From a virus: DNA of 42,514 bases. Below, piece after piece: positions 6,569 to 15,249 of this stretch. Each line of letters starts with the position of its first letter. The stretch's first letter is position 1. The position numbers and the translations under genes are program-made. The notes beneath the pieces were generated by a model, which saw nothing but the letters and a program-made list of their open reading frames with translations, ran no database searches and was not told the origin of the DNA. Location of the stretch: the IMG/VR virus record IMGVR_UViG_3300045453_000087, positions 1 to 42,514 of that record. One strand, written 5' to 3'.

Positions 6569-9280
6569 CTACGATGGAAGCCTTGTGTAACCGACCAGAT
6601 TAAGCGTTACCACGCAGCCTGTCCCGCCGGCAGTTGCGTTTAAAGATACCGCCTCTCCCGCAAGCGCTTCAATCTCCGCTCTGGTGAGGCCGGTACGGGC
6701 GCCTCTTGGAGAGGCGCTGCCGATTACACTCTTCCAGAGCAAAGTAGTGTTGCGCCGTAACTCTACAATAATGTCAGCCCCCGCCGCGGCACCGGATATG
6801 ACCGCCTCAAAACCGGTCACGACATGGATTCGCCCGGACTCGCCGGCTCTTGAGATACTTAAGCCGGAGTTCGCCGCCGAGTCACCGGTGACAGACCATT
6901 TTGGCCACTCCACTATCCCCACCTCGCTTTTTGGCAGACTCCTCGGGCCTGGTGTGTAAAAGCTCGGCCAGCGCCCCGTGAAGTCTGGCTCTATCTGCAC
7001 CGCGTCTAGATAAAGCGGTGACGTCCCGATATTCTGGAAACAGACCTTCACACGCCCATCTCCCGCTGTAGGCTGAAAGAAGAATGTTCGCAGTCCATTT
7101 TCCCAATTATCCACAGATGAAAAGTCTAGGAAAGCCCCAGTCCTTGGCATAGCGCCGCTGTTGTCCGTCAAAGTATAGGGAAGGTTATCGCTCACCCGCC
7201 GCACCCAGACCCGCGCGGCGGCGCCTTTTTGCCGGAACGACACCCGGGTTTGCAGGGACTGCCACCAGGCGGGGTCAGCCCCGGCGTGGTTCGCGGCGTC
7301 GAGCATGCCTTGCTCTATCGCTTGCCCCGCCATAAGCTCAAGGGATACGTCACCCTCAAAGTTAGCCCAGGTTGTACAGACGCCGTCTCCCGCCCAGTAC
7401 AGCGGCCTGCCGGGGTATTGGGCCGTCGCGCCGCTGTGCACAAAATAATGCTCAAAGCCGCTGTTTAAAATCTTATTGGGAAAGCGCTTGATAAACTCCG
7501 GGTTTAGCCCCCACTCGTCAACGGCGACCGCTTGGTTCCTGGCGGCGATACGCAGGCCGAACCTGCCTGCCTCATACTGCCCCAGATGCGCCCGCAGGAC
7601 GTTTCCCCCATCGTAGACACGCACGCCATCGCCGCCATAATGGGTAAAGCCATCACCTGATTTTCCCTCCATGCGCAGGCCGTTAAAGTCAAGCGCCACT
7701 TGCCAGGTCTGCCCGTTGTCTTTTGTAAAGCGCATGCCTTCCCGGGAGAGGTGGATTTGCTCTTGCTCATTTGCCGGGTTGAGCATGCGCAAACTGTCCC
7801 CGTCCCAGAAAAAGTTGCTGTTTCCAAAGATCTGTACCAAATCAGTCCTGATTCTGCCGGCGTTTATCGCATCCGCGGTAAAGCCGTCGCCGCTGCCGAA
7901 GGTACGCCAGTTCCACATTCCGCTTGCCGGGTCAATGCTATTCGCGATGGCAAAGATGCCGCCGAGTAAGCGCAGGGCTTTTGTTGGAGAGGTGGGGTGG
8001 TCTGTGATGATGATGCCGTTGTGTTCTGTGAGGGTAACCGTGCCTCTGCCCGCCCGGACTTCATTTTGCAAGGTGTTAATCGTACCCTCAAGCCAGCTTG
8101 TGGGGACCGGGCCGGCAAACGGTGTGCCGCCCGCGTCCCATACTCCCTGATGGTCCCGTACCGTCTGGAGCGTAGCTTTTGTCTGCAGGCTCTCATCGGC
8201 CATGGTCTTCGCGAAGTTGCCAAGCGTCAGCCGCGTGTTCTCAGGCTTTGTTAAATCGCGCCTGATTTCGATAACCCGCGCGGCCACAAGCAGCTCCGGC
8301 GCAAACGCCCGGTCAACAACACGCACCGTGTCCCCAAGACGCACCTTTTCATGCCTGTAACCAGACACCCGCTCCAAATCGAGCACATCAAGCCGGTATG
8401 TCAGGCGCGGGTCGCGGCGCTCTTTTAGGGCGTTCCAGGTCTTGGCAAGAAGGATGGCCGCGTCCGCTTCCTCATCCTCAAAGACGCCAAAGCGATGCCT
8501 GCCGCCGGGACGACCCCAGCGCACAAGGGCCTCCGGGTCGCCTACCCAATCTTGCCCGGCAGGCTTGTTAACCGGATGGGGAGGGGAAGTCCAGACTATG
8601 TCCGCAAAGCTCAGCCTCGTACTGACGCCCCCGCTTAAGGCAGCACCGCTGCCTCTGCCTATTAAAGCGGTAACGGTTCCGGACAAATCAACCTCGCGCT
8701 CAATCGACCTGATATCTTTGGCGTAGGCAAACTGCTTGCCGCTGTCTGTGCCGCGCCGGGAGAGCAGATCAACATGCCGCGCGGTGATGGCGCCATCTGT
8801 AACCGTAAGCCGGAAGCGCAGTTCCCCGCCCCAGACAGCGGCTATCTGCCGCAGAGCGGACAGGGCCGAGAGATAATAGCAGCGCGTGCTGTTTTGCCCT
8901 AAATCAGCCGTATAGCCTACGCTCCAACGCGTGCCAAAGAGAACCTGGCTCAGGGCGGAATGCGCGCTGACCGTCTCAAGCGCCACATCCCTGATAAAGT
9001 CATCGATCAGCTCGTAATAGGCGTGTTCGCAAAACGCTCTGCGCAGTAAACTCTCCCCGTGTAGATCCGTTACCTGCTTAATCTCAAAAAGCTGCCAAGC
9101 GCCGTCCAAATCACAAAAGGCGGCAAGGTTCCCCTCTGTGACATGCAGGCTGTCCGCGCGGCCCGCGGGAACCGAAAAAGCAAAGGTGTTTTCTCCGTCC
9201 AGCTTTTCCATGTGCAGGGCGTCAAAATACTCGCGCAGCACCGCCTGCAGCTTTTCAGCAGGGCTGAAGATATAGAGCAT
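6569..9280 (-). CDS. Phage tail-tip / minor structural protein (Prophage_tail type)
   Basis: This long 903-residue protein follows Dit and has the N-terminal hub domain of siphovirus tail-associated proteins: LYIFSPAEKLQAVLREYFDA, then a region (about 10-370) with a VRVVDR segment and ITARHVDLLSRRG, typical of Prophage_tail proteins. A central beta-rich part (about 420-600) with repeated GDG and GM sequences is followed by a C-terminal carbohydrate-binding-like beta region (about 630-800). The ATG at 9280 overlaps the Dit stop codon by one base (TAATG) and has AGAGG eight bases before. A GTG nine bases upstream lacks a spaced ribosome site. It probably forms the tail hub that holds the receptor-binding module. 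Confidence 0.87.
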   Translation of the reverse strand: MLYIFSPAEKLQAVLREYFDALHMEKLDGENTFAFSVPAGRADSLHVTEGNLAAFCDLDGAWQLFEIKQVTDLHGESLLRRAFCEHAYYELIDDFIRDVALETVSAHSALSQVLFGTRWSVGYTADLGQNSTRCYYLSALSALRQIAAVWGGELRFRLTVTDGAITARHVDLLSRRGTDSGKQFAYAKDIRSIEREVDLSGTVTALIGRGSGAALSGGVSTRLSFADIVWTSPPHPVNKPAGQDWVGDPEALVRWGRPGGRHRFGVFEDEEADAAILLAKTWNALKERRDPRLTYRLDVLDLERVSGYRHEKVRLGDTVRVVDRAFAPELLVAARVIEIRRDLTKPENTRLTLGNFAKTMADESLQTKATLQTVRDHQGVWDAGGTPFAGPVPTSWLEGTINTLQNEVRAGRGTVTLTEHNGIIITDHPTSPTKALRLLGGIFAIANSIDPASGMWNWRTFGSGDGFTADAINAGRIRTDLVQIFGNSNFFWDGDSLRMLNPANEQEQIHLSREGMRFTKDNGQTWQVALDFNGLRMEGKSGDGFTHYGGDGVRVYDGGNVLRAHLGQYEAGRFGLRIAARNQAVAVDEWGLNPEFIKRFPNKILNSGFEHYFVHSGATAQYPGRPLYWAGDGVCTTWANFEGDVSLELMAGQAIEQGMLDAANHAGADPAWWQSLQTRVSFRQKGAAARVWVRRVSDNLPYTLTDNSGAMPRTGAFLDFSSVDNWENGLRTFFFQPTAGDGRVKVCFQNIGTSPLYLDAVQIEPDFTGRWPSFYTPGPRSLPKSEVGIVEWPKWSVTGDSAANSGLSISRAGESGRIHVVTGFEAVISGAAAGADIIVELRRNTTLLWKSVIGSASPRGARTGLTRAEIEALAGEAVSLNATAGGTGCVVTLNLVGYTRLPS

Positions 9281-10020
9281 TAAAGCCACCTCTCCCTAAA
9301 CCGTACCGTCGCTGTACATACTCCGGCAGGCATTATGCAAAGCGTGCTTTGCCCGGGAGGCAGGGCAAAAAACTCCGAGTTCTGCCAGTCAAGCTTATCC
9401 AAGGCGGTAAGGCCATTTATGAGCACCTTGCCCGTTGCCGAATCAACATCCAGCGTATCGCCAAAGTTAAACCCGTGAACCACGCGCAGGTATCTGGCAC
9501 CAAGTACTACTTTCCATTCAGAGGCGGCGGCGGTAAAAGAAACCGCAAACACCGGCAAAGCCTCGTGCGTGCCCGCGTTGTTAACCACAGCGCTGTCGGC
9601 GCTGAAAGCGACCTGCTTTTCTTCCGCGGCATAGGAAAACGGGTCAGGACACACCATCTCCAATGTAAAGAGCCCCTGCTTCCCGGTTACCTCCGCGTCA
9701 AGCCCGCCGCCGGCGTAGACGGCCAGATAATACCGGCCCGGGACCCGGTCAAAGATTAACCGCTGTTCTCCGCGCAACGGGTTAAGCCACGCGCGCAACC
9801 TCTCAAACCGGGTATGCAGTTCACTTACGCTACGCGACTCCAGCCAGCACACCAGCGACAGGGTGCGCTCACCAAGATCGGGGATCATCCTTAATGCCCC
9901 GTGGCGGCCGGGCAGGACAATTACTCTGTCCCGCGTGGCAGGCAGGAGCGAAACCGGCGATTTCATCAAACGGAGATGATAAACGCTGCAATGTTCTCCC
10001 GCGAAGGTGAAGCCGCCCAT
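9280..10020 (-). CDS. Distal tail protein (Dit, siphovirus tail family)
   Basis: The product (246 residues) looks like a Dit-type distal tail protein, which forms the hexameric ring joining the tail tube to the tip. The N-terminal beta-rich domain contains LLPATRDRVIVLPGRHGALR, and the second domain includes PDPFSYAAEEKQVAFSAD, a hallmark of this family. The C-terminal half has FNFGDTLDVDSATGKVLING, also typical. The ATG abuts the tape measure stop codon with no gap. Order tape measure, Dit, hub is the standard siphovirus layout and supports a non-contractile tail. Confidence 0.88.
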   Translation of the reverse strand: MGGFTFAGEHCSVYHLRLMKSPVSLLPATRDRVIVLPGRHGALRMIPDLGERTLSLVCWLESRSVSELHTRFERLRAWLNPLRGEQRLIFDRVPGRYYLAVYAGGGLDAEVTGKQGLFTLEMVCPDPFSYAAEEKQVAFSADSAVVNNAGTHEALPVFAVSFTAAASEWKVVLGARYLRVVHGFNFGDTLDVDSATGKVLINGLTALDKLDWQNSEFFALPPGQSTLCIMPAGVCTATVRFRERWL

Positions 10021-12231
10021 TTAACCACCTCCCCGCGCCCTGGTTCCGGCTTGGATATGGCGGTAAAGCTGGCGGCTCACCGCTTCTATGTCCGCCTCAG
10101 AGCGCACAACCATATTCTGCACTACGATAAGCGGGCCGTGATAACCGGCCGTAGCAGCTAAAGCCGGGGAAGGAGTGCCTGCCGGCGCTGCAACCGCCGG
10201 AAGCTGCAATCTTTCCAGCTTGCCGTATTCAGCTTGGATTGCCGCTACGCCCGCGCGCACCTGCTCAACGAGGGACGGGCTGAAACGGGCAAAGGGGTTG
10301 ATTTTATTCAGCGATTCGCGGATGCGCCCGGCGATGCCGCTTATTGTTTCCCCTGCCCGGCGGAACGGGTCGGCGATGGCGGCTACGATACCGGACATGA
10401 TGCCGCGCAGGTGACTGGCCATGGCGCTAAACCTTTCAGACACGGTATGCCAGAGGGTTTGGAGCGTGTTCCGGACGGTTCCAACGGCAGTATTAAACGC
10501 GCCGGTTACATTCGCCCAAAGACGCGCAAAAAAAGGCCCCACCGTACCCCAGTTGCGAATCAACAGCACAACACCAGCGGCAAGGGCGCTAACCGCGGCG
10601 ATTACCAGCCCAATCGGGCCGGTTAAAAGCAAAAACACCGCCTTTAAGGCAGTTATCCCTCCGGCCAAAGCTCCGGCCTTTGCTGTCATCGCGGCAATCG
10701 CCGGTTTAACTTTCGCGAGCACACCAATAACGGCACTTAACGCTGCGAGCACGCTGCCTGTTACCATCAGCAGCGGCCCCAGCGCCGCGGCAAGGGCGGC
10801 GATGGCCAAAATTGTCGTCTGTGCCGCCGGGGAGAGGCGCCCAAAGCCTTCCGCCAGCCCGGCCACACGTTCCAGCACGGCAACAATTTGCGGCATCAAA
10901 GCAGTTAAGGCTTCCACCAGCCGCGCCCCGACGGGTTCAAGCGCGAGGGTGGCGTTGTTGCGCAGTATTGCCAGCTTCTCGGCAAAAGTTTCCGTCTCCG
11001 CGCCCGCGCCGGCGATAGTTTCCGGGCTGGCCTGGATCTGTTTTAGCAGCTCGTCAATGGCAAAGCGGCCCTCCAGGATAGCCGCGGCCATGTCCGGGCC
11101 TGCGCGCGCCCCAAAAACCTCCATGGCCAGTGACGTGGCTTTTGCGCCCGGCCCCAGTTCCCGGATGCGGGCCATTGTTTCGTCCAAGCCTTGGCGCATG
11201 GGGATGCCTTCCCGCGCGAAATGGCCCATGGCCATGCGCAAGCTGCCCAGGACCAGCTCCATGTTGACGCCCTCTTTTTCCCATTTGCCCATCAGCGCGG
11301 CGGACTCTTGCAGGCTAAAGCCCATCTGCCGCAGCGGCGCGCCAAATTGCACCAGGCTTTCTGCTAATCGCTCAACCTGGATGCCGGTCGTCTGGCCCAC
11401 TTTCCAGAGCAGGTCAAGCGAGGCTGCCTGGTCTTCCGTTGCCACGCTCCAGTCGCCGAACATGCGGGTGGTGGCGGCGATCAGCGGCTGTACCTGCCCG
11501 CCGGTTAGGTCGGCAAGCTCTAGCATCTGCAGGCTTAGCTCCCGCAGCGGCTCGCCGGTCAGCCCAAGCCGCGTGTTCAGTTCGGCGATTGCTTGGGACA
11601 CTTCCTGCGCGTTTTGCGGCACTTCCTTAAGCACTTCCCGCAAATCAGCGCCAAGAGCTTGCAGCTCTTCGCCTGTCGCGCCCGTACCGGCGCGGATTTG
11701 CGCCATCGCGTCCTGGATTTGTGTCGCGGAGGCGATGGCTGCTGTGCCGATAGCGGCTAGCGGCAGGGTTATGCCGGTTGTCAAGCCCTGCCCGATGCCC
11801 TGAAGCCGCTCCCCGGCCTGTTGCATGCCTTCCAGCCGCTTTGTAACCCGTGCAAGGAGGCCCTCTTTTTTTTCGAGCGCCTTGACGTTATCCCGCAGCT
11901 CCTTTTCCATGCGGATCAGCTCTGCCTGCGCCTCATTCAGTTTTATCTGCCAGCCCGTGGTGCGTTTATCAGCCTCGCCGAAGGAGGAGGAGGCGTTATC
12001 CAGCGCGGTACGCAGGGTTTCCGTCTTTTTGCGCTGCTCATCAACCTGCCTGCTGAGGACTTCTTTGCGCGCCGCAAGCGCCCGCGTTGACTTGTCGTTC
12101 TTGTCAAACTGGGCGTCAACCAGCTTCATCTCGCTGCCCAGCACCTTAAAGGAGTCGTTGATCTCCCGCAAGGCGTTCTTAAATTCCCTTTCGCCCTCGA
12201 TGCCAATTTTCAGCCCGAAAGTATCAGCCAT
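10021..12231 (-). CDS. Tail tape measure protein
   Basis: This 736-residue protein sets tail length and is thought to enter the host envelope during DNA delivery. The N-terminal 150 residues form a charged coiled coil beginning FGLKIGIEGEREFKNALREI. A TMP core (about 160-400) holds a pattern of G-rich helices, including DGGQVQPL-like and LTGGQVQPLIAATTRMFGDW segments. Hydrophobic stretches lie near 460-510 and 535-570. By the usual 1.5 angstrom per residue, the tail would be near 110 nm. I start at ATG 12231 (MADTFGLKIG) because GAGGAGG lies seven bases upstream; the frame extends 14 codons further but without a good site. Confidence 0.93.
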   Translation of the reverse strand: MADTFGLKIGIEGEREFKNALREINDSFKVLGSEMKLVDAQFDKNDKSTRALAARKEVLSRQVDEQRKKTETLRTALDNASSSFGEADKRTTGWQIKLNEAQAELIRMEKELRDNVKALEKKEGLLARVTKRLEGMQQAGERLQGIGQGLTTGITLPLAAIGTAAIASATQIQDAMAQIRAGTGATGEELQALGADLREVLKEVPQNAQEVSQAIAELNTRLGLTGEPLRELSLQMLELADLTGGQVQPLIAATTRMFGDWSVATEDQAASLDLLWKVGQTTGIQVERLAESLVQFGAPLRQMGFSLQESAALMGKWEKEGVNMELVLGSLRMAMGHFAREGIPMRQGLDETMARIRELGPGAKATSLAMEVFGARAGPDMAAAILEGRFAIDELLKQIQASPETIAGAGAETETFAEKLAILRNNATLALEPVGARLVEALTALMPQIVAVLERVAGLAEGFGRLSPAAQTTILAIAALAAALGPLLMVTGSVLAALSAVIGVLAKVKPAIAAMTAKAGALAGGITALKAVFLLLTGPIGLVIAAVSALAAGVVLLIRNWGTVGPFFARLWANVTGAFNTAVGTVRNTLQTLWHTVSERFSAMASHLRGIMSGIVAAIADPFRRAGETISGIAGRIRESLNKINPFARFSPSLVEQVRAGVAAIQAEYGKLERLQLPAVAAPAGTPSPALAATAGYHGPLIVVQNMVVRSEADIEAVSRQLYRHIQAGTRARGGG

Positions 12232-12256
12232 GCCACCACCTCCTCGAAAAGGGCAC

Positions 12257-12283
12257 AAAAAAAGAGCAACCATTTGATTGCTC
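12257..12283 (-). terminator. Rho-independent terminator upstream of tape measure
   Basis: On the minus strand GAGCAA and TTGCTC (12278-12283 with 12264-12269) form a 6-bp stem with an 8-base loop, followed directly by seven T residues. It ends the two-gene cargo cassette at 12307-13085. It also lies between the tail chaperone and the tape measure, so late transcription must pass it. Confidence 0.75.
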
Positions 12284-12306
12284 CCGCAGATTAAGTTTTC
12301 TTAGAA

Positions 12307-12792
12307 TTAGAAAATCGTCATTCTCAGAGTGAAAACCAGTTCTCGCACAAATCGATGCTGATTACCGTATGCCGGGAAAGGCAAAGAGAAGAAAGTGCTG
12401 CCAACAATAAAGCCGGCATCAAGGATAATTGGCGATGCGAGCTCTATAAAGTCGCCCTTTTTTACAGCAATGACAAATTCCGGTTTTAGTTGCTTTAAAA
12501 TTTTTTCTAACTCCGGAAGGCCGTTTTTAATCTTTTCTCTTCTTTCCACATGGGCAAGATTATTCACCGGTTCGCCGCATACGTCGTAGAGCCAGCATCC
12601 GTGCCGCTTAAACGCCGCACAGTTAAAAGGGACGCCTGATGCCTGCTCAAACGCTTCTTTTGTATACCTGAAAAGATTCGAATTTTCATGATAAAAGAAA
12701 GTCCCCTCTGCAGGCCGCGATTCCCCGACAAATAGGACGCGAACCTTATTTGGCCGGTAATACTCCCTGGCTTTCTCATAGGGCAAAAGCAT
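12307..12792 (-). CDS. Uracil-DNA-glycosylase-like superfamily protein, cargo gene
   Basis: The 161-residue product starts with a helix and then VRVLFVGESRPAEGTFFY, resembling motif 1 (G-E-S/x-P) of the uracil-DNA-glycosylase superfamily. KPEFVIAVKKGDF could be the following central strand, and conserved Cys residues occur near 58, 66 and 71. I do not see a certain catalytic histidine motif, so enzymatic activity is not established. The gene sits between tail chaperone and tape measure, where phages normally have nothing, and is followed by its own terminator. This fits a cargo gene expressed independently. A base-repair, anti-restriction or defence role is inference only. Confidence 0.55.
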   Translation of the reverse strand: MLLPYEKAREYYRPNKVRVLFVGESRPAEGTFFYHENSNLFRYTKEAFEQASGVPFNCAAFKRHGCWLYDVCGEPVNNLAHVERREKIKNGLPELEKILKQLKPEFVIAVKKGDFIELASPIILDAGFIVGSTFFSLPFPAYGNQHRFVRELVFTLRMTIF

Positions 12793-12851
12793 GTTAACAC
12801 ATCCTGACAGAGTTTAATAAAATATGCGGCGTCATGCCATTTGGTAGTTCT

Positions 12852-13085
12852 CTATTGAATTGGTTCAAACAGTATCCCCCTATCTCCCGGGAAAGGGTAT
12901 CTGTGATCATGTTCTCCATCTAAAATTTCACGCGGAATGCGCTTGAACGCTTTACACTTAGACCCAATGCCATCCTTAGGCTGCTTGATGTGCAAGTGCC
13001 GGCACCGTGCGCACTGTTCCCCATATATTGGATAGCTGACACTCCTGTCGTCTAAAACCCATCCACAGTCTTTGGTCCTTGGCAT
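12852..13085 (-). CDS. Small Cys/His-rich protein of a widespread hypothetical family
   Basis: This 77-residue protein has CARCRHLHIK and a third Cys in SKCKAF, then PREILDGEHDHRYPFPGD, ending in a GILFEP-like segment. Small proteins with this C-x2-C, KAF, GIP and pyrophilic PGD pattern occur in many bacteria with no known function. Cysteines and histidines may bind a metal. ATG 13085 has AGGTGAGATAA upstream. It lies 59 bases upstream of the glycosylase-like gene in the same cargo cassette, so the two may act together. Confidence 0.6.
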   Translation of the reverse strand: MPRTKDCGWVLDDRSVSYPIYGEQCARCRHLHIKQPKDGIGSKCKAFKRIPREILDGEHDHRYPFPGDRGILFEPIQ

Positions 13086-13300
13086 TTATCTCACCTATCT
13101 TATATAGATCAACCTAAGGTTTGCGCTGCCTCTTTAAAATATATCATACTGAAGGTGCGATCACCAAGTAAAAATCTAATACCATCACTGATAACATCTG
13201 CAATACTGCAGCCGGAAATTGTTCGCCACATCTTTCAGCGCGCCATACAAGAGAGGGCTTCCCTAACGTATATTGGGACAAAGGCAAAAATGATTAGCGC
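13086..13300. other. Gene-free AT-rich spacer, possible cargo promoter
   Basis: I find no frame here on either strand. On the minus strand TTTACT, 18 bases, TATGAT lies near the cargo genes and could be a weak promoter, which would make the cassette self-sufficient together with its terminator. The match is poor. Confidence 0.25.
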
Positions 13301-13504
13301 CTAAATACCTGCCGGAATCACATCGTCAATGAACAGCTCTCTTTTCGGTTTCGCCATGCCAAGAAACTGCCTGTGGCACTCCCACAGGTCCAGCAAGAGG
13401 CCAATCGGCAAAAGCCACGTTTCTTCCTCGGATCGGTTCAGATGCACAGTGCCGTAATACAGAAGCCGGGTGAACAACTCCGCGTCGTTTACCCGGCTTC
13501 CGTG
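13301..13504 (-). CDS. Tail assembly chaperone, frameshift extension (T part of G-T fusion)
   Basis: This region is read only in the -1 frame relative to the upstream chaperone, as the 67-residue tail of a G-T fusion. The protein continues DAELFTRLLYYGTVHLNRSE, then WLLPIGLLLDLWECHRQFLG and FIDDVIPAGI, before TAG at 13301-13303. This is the known shape of phage tail assembly chaperone extensions. No start codon of its own is needed. The full fusion from ATG 13872 would have 190 residues. It probably binds the tape measure and prevents its aggregation during tail assembly. Confidence 0.85.
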   Translation of the reverse strand, partial: HGSRVNDAELFTRLLYYGTVHLNRSEEETWLLPIGLLLDLWECHRQFLGMAKPKRELFIDDVIPAGI

Positions 13505-13510
13505 TTTTTT
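13462..13510 (-). promoter_or_regulatory. Programmed -1 ribosomal frameshift site
   Basis: On the minus strand the heptamer A AAA AAC (13510-13504) lies in the chaperone frame, preceded by CCC. Three bases later a perfect 10-bp stem starts (13491-13500 with 13462-13471, GAAGCCGGGT arm). The zero-frame stop TAA (13489-13491) is at the loop side of the stem. Heptamer plus stem-loop is the textbook layout for G/GT frameshifting. Confidence 0.88.
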
Positions 13511-13872
13511 GGGTTGTCATCGCTCTCTATATGCCGCTTCGTTCCCTTGAACATCGCCTCGGTGATGGCTTCCTTGTAGCCCGCCAGCTCCAGCGGCGAG
13601 GTTAAGAGCTCCACCTCTTCCGCGGTCAGGAGCGCCTTGGGGTTGTCCTTGTTTTTTAAGTTGTGGATGAGGATGGACTGGTTAGCGAGCAGTGTAATCA
13701 GCCAGATGACCTCCTCCAGCGCCAGCTCAAAGTTCTCCGCTTGCATCAGCTTCTCGCCCAAGTTCTCCAGACCCCCGTAGCGCCGGGCGATTTCCTTAGT
13801 GGCACGGGTGGTCAGCACCAGCTCATAGTCTATGCCGCCGATATTAATAACCGCGCTTCTCTCGTTATCCAT
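13489..13872 (-). CDS. Tail assembly chaperone (G product)
   Basis: This 127-residue protein is the zero-frame product of the tail assembly chaperone gene, which coats the tape measure protein before tail tube polymerisation. It begins MDNERSAVINIGGIDYELVL, followed by TKEIARRYGGLENLG and a helical region with EEVIWLITLLANQSI, the pattern of Gp13/XkdN-type chaperones. ATG 13872 has AAAGGA eight bases upstream; an ATG three codons earlier is too close. A fraction of ribosomes would shift at 13504-13510 to make the longer form. It follows the major tail protein by 13 bases. Confidence 0.88.
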   Translation of the reverse strand: MDNERSAVINIGGIDYELVLTTRATKEIARRYGGLENLGEKLMQAENFELALEEVIWLITLLANQSILIHNLKNKDNPKALLTAEEVELLTSPLELAGYKEAITEAMFKGTKRHIESDDNPKNTEAG

Positions 13873-13884
13873 ACGCACCATCCT

Positions 13885-14475
13885 TTACGTCTGCACGAAG
13901 TCTGGTTCGTAAACCGCGCTAAACCAGTCGTTTATCGTTGCGGGCAACACTGTCGCGTCATCAGAATTTACCTCCGCTTTCCATGGCCTTGTGCCGTTTT
14001 CCGCGACCCTGTTACGGCGGGTCACTGTACCCTCAATAGTGGGGGTTGAGAAGGTGATGCCATCACCTTTGGTGGCCAGGTTTGTGGAGGGAACACCAAA
14101 CTTCACCCGGTACAGCCAAAAGTAGCGGTAATGTCCGCTTGGTTTTCTGGCACGAAAACCGACTGCTACGGCAGGGGCCACGTCGTCACCACTTGATACC
14201 AAAACGCCGCGCAAATCCACCCTGGCGCCGGTAAGCGCCGCGGCCACGGAGCGCCCGATGTTGTCGACGCCTAAGGAAATCGTGCCGCTTTGGAACTCTT
14301 TTACCACCTCCACCGCGCCGTCGTCTGCATAGAGCGTTTCTTCCGCGATCTCTACCGACAGCTCGGCCGAGATCGCCTTCGCCAGGATAACCGGCGTTCC
14401 GTAGGTTTCCTCGCCGGTTAGCGGCGCTTCCGTAATTGTCGCGTAATACAGGGAATCTAGCCCAATCGTTGCCAT
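13885..14475 (-). CDS. Major tail protein
   Basis: This 196-residue beta-rich protein is the likely tail tube subunit. It begins MATIGLDSLYYATITEAP and includes a core of alternating beta strands with GRSVAAALTGARVDLRGV and HYRYFWLYRVKFG. The motif FRARKPSGHYRYFWLY and the terminal DWFSAVYEPDF match the phi13-type major tail family. ATG 14475 has GGGAGG eight bases upstream. The order terminator protein, tube protein, chaperone, tape measure supports the call. Expression should be high because many copies are needed. Confidence 0.88.
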   Translation of the reverse strand: MATIGLDSLYYATITEAPLTGEETYGTPVILAKAISAELSVEIAEETLYADDGAVEVVKEFQSGTISLGVDNIGRSVAAALTGARVDLRGVLVSSGDDVAPAVAVGFRARKPSGHYRYFWLYRVKFGVPSTNLATKGDGITFSTPTIEGTVTRRNRVAENGTRPWKAEVNSDDATVLPATINDWFSAVYEPDFVQT

Positions 14476-14479
14476 TTCC

Positions 14480-14821
14480 TTACCCTCCCAGCTCATACTG
14501 TTTTAATACGTCAATCCCATAGTGGTGATATCCTGTGTCAGCCTCGTAGCCAAGATAACGGCTGTCAGTTACCGTCATTTCCGCGTCAAGCAGGGCTGTC
14601 TTGATTTGCCGTTTGCGTTGCAGGTAATTACCCTTGCTAAACAGCGACAGCCGCGCCTCCTGCGTTTCAAAGCCCGGGCGGTTGTCGGCGTAAAGCTCAT
14701 AGCTATCGACAAGCGGGGTGACGACTATATACTCATCCGGCGCTTTGCCGCTGAATACTCCTGTTTCCACCGGAATCTGCATAGCCGAAAAGATGCTGTA
14801 GAGCTCAGACAAAACGCTCAT
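14480..14821 (-). CDS. Tail terminator / tail completion protein
   Basis: This 113-residue protein fits the small tail completion protein encoded between the HK97 gp10-like gene and the tail tube gene. It has FSGKAPDEYIVVTPLVDSYE, typical of the ring protein that caps the tail and joins the head. The C-terminal half with GYHHYGIDVLKQYE looks like a beta hairpin. ATG 14821 is preceded by GAGGAG and overlaps the upstream stop by four bases (ATGA), so translation is coupled. The function is deduced from position and general shape, not from a diagnostic motif. Confidence 0.72.
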   Translation of the reverse strand: MSVLSELYSIFSAMQIPVETGVFSGKAPDEYIVVTPLVDSYELYADNRPGFETQEARLSLFSKGNYLQRKRQIKTALLDAEMTVTDSRYLGYEADTGYHHYGIDVLKQYELGG

Positions 14822-15249
14822 AGGTTCTTTATCTCCTCATCCAGCTTCGTGATCATCACTTCGATACAAGCCTTCCTTGAGGCTGACTTTGCCGGTTTAA
14901 GGAACGGCTTGGCGGGCTGCCCGGATTTGCCGTGTTCGAGGATATTGGCAATTCTCGCGTTGCTTGCGCCGCCTTCGCGCGGTTCGGCAAACCCCACCTT
15001 CACGTTGTGGTTGCCGTCCCTGTTTAGCTTGGCAGGGGAGAGCCCCAAAGCCTCCAGCAGCTCGCCGGTAGAGCGGGACTCATGTTTGGTGCCGCGCCCG
15101 ATAACGGAACGCAGGTTGCTTTTAACTTTCTCAAGCGCCACTTCGCCGCCTGCTTTAAGCACCCGCGGGATAATCTCGTCGGTCTTTTTATCAAGGCGGG
15201 AAATCTTTAAAAGAAACTCCTCCGGCATTTTCGCGACAACCTTAGCCAC
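14818..15249 (-). CDS. HK97 gp10-like head-tail protein
   Basis: The product has 143 residues from GTG 15249, which has AAAGGAGG nine bases upstream; a longer reading overlaps its neighbour more and lacks a site. The sequence AKMPEEFLLKISRLDKKTDE, AGGEVALEKVKSNL, then NARIANILEHG and QPAKPFLKPA matches HK97 gp10 family proteins, which finish the neck and help attach the tail. It overlaps the preceding head closure gene by eight bases, a sign of a tight operon. Confidence 0.85.
   Translation of the reverse strand: MAKVVAKMPEEFLLKISRLDKKTDEIIPRVLKAGGEVALEKVKSNLRSVIGRGTKHESRSTGELLEALGLSPAKLNRDGNHNVKVGFAEPREGGASNARIANILEHGKSGQPAKPFLKPAKSASRKACIEVMITKLDEEIKNL

Noticed and set aside
10421-11803. 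Long rightward open frame of 460 codons across the tape measure gene
   Set aside because: It is the complement of a GC-rich coding region, is serine- and alanine-rich without family likeness, and the tape measure frame is certain.
13326-13520. A 64-residue leftward frame after the tail chaperone
   Set aside because: The biologically sensible reading here is the -1 frame ending at 13301, which matches the chaperone extension; this frame is a shadow.
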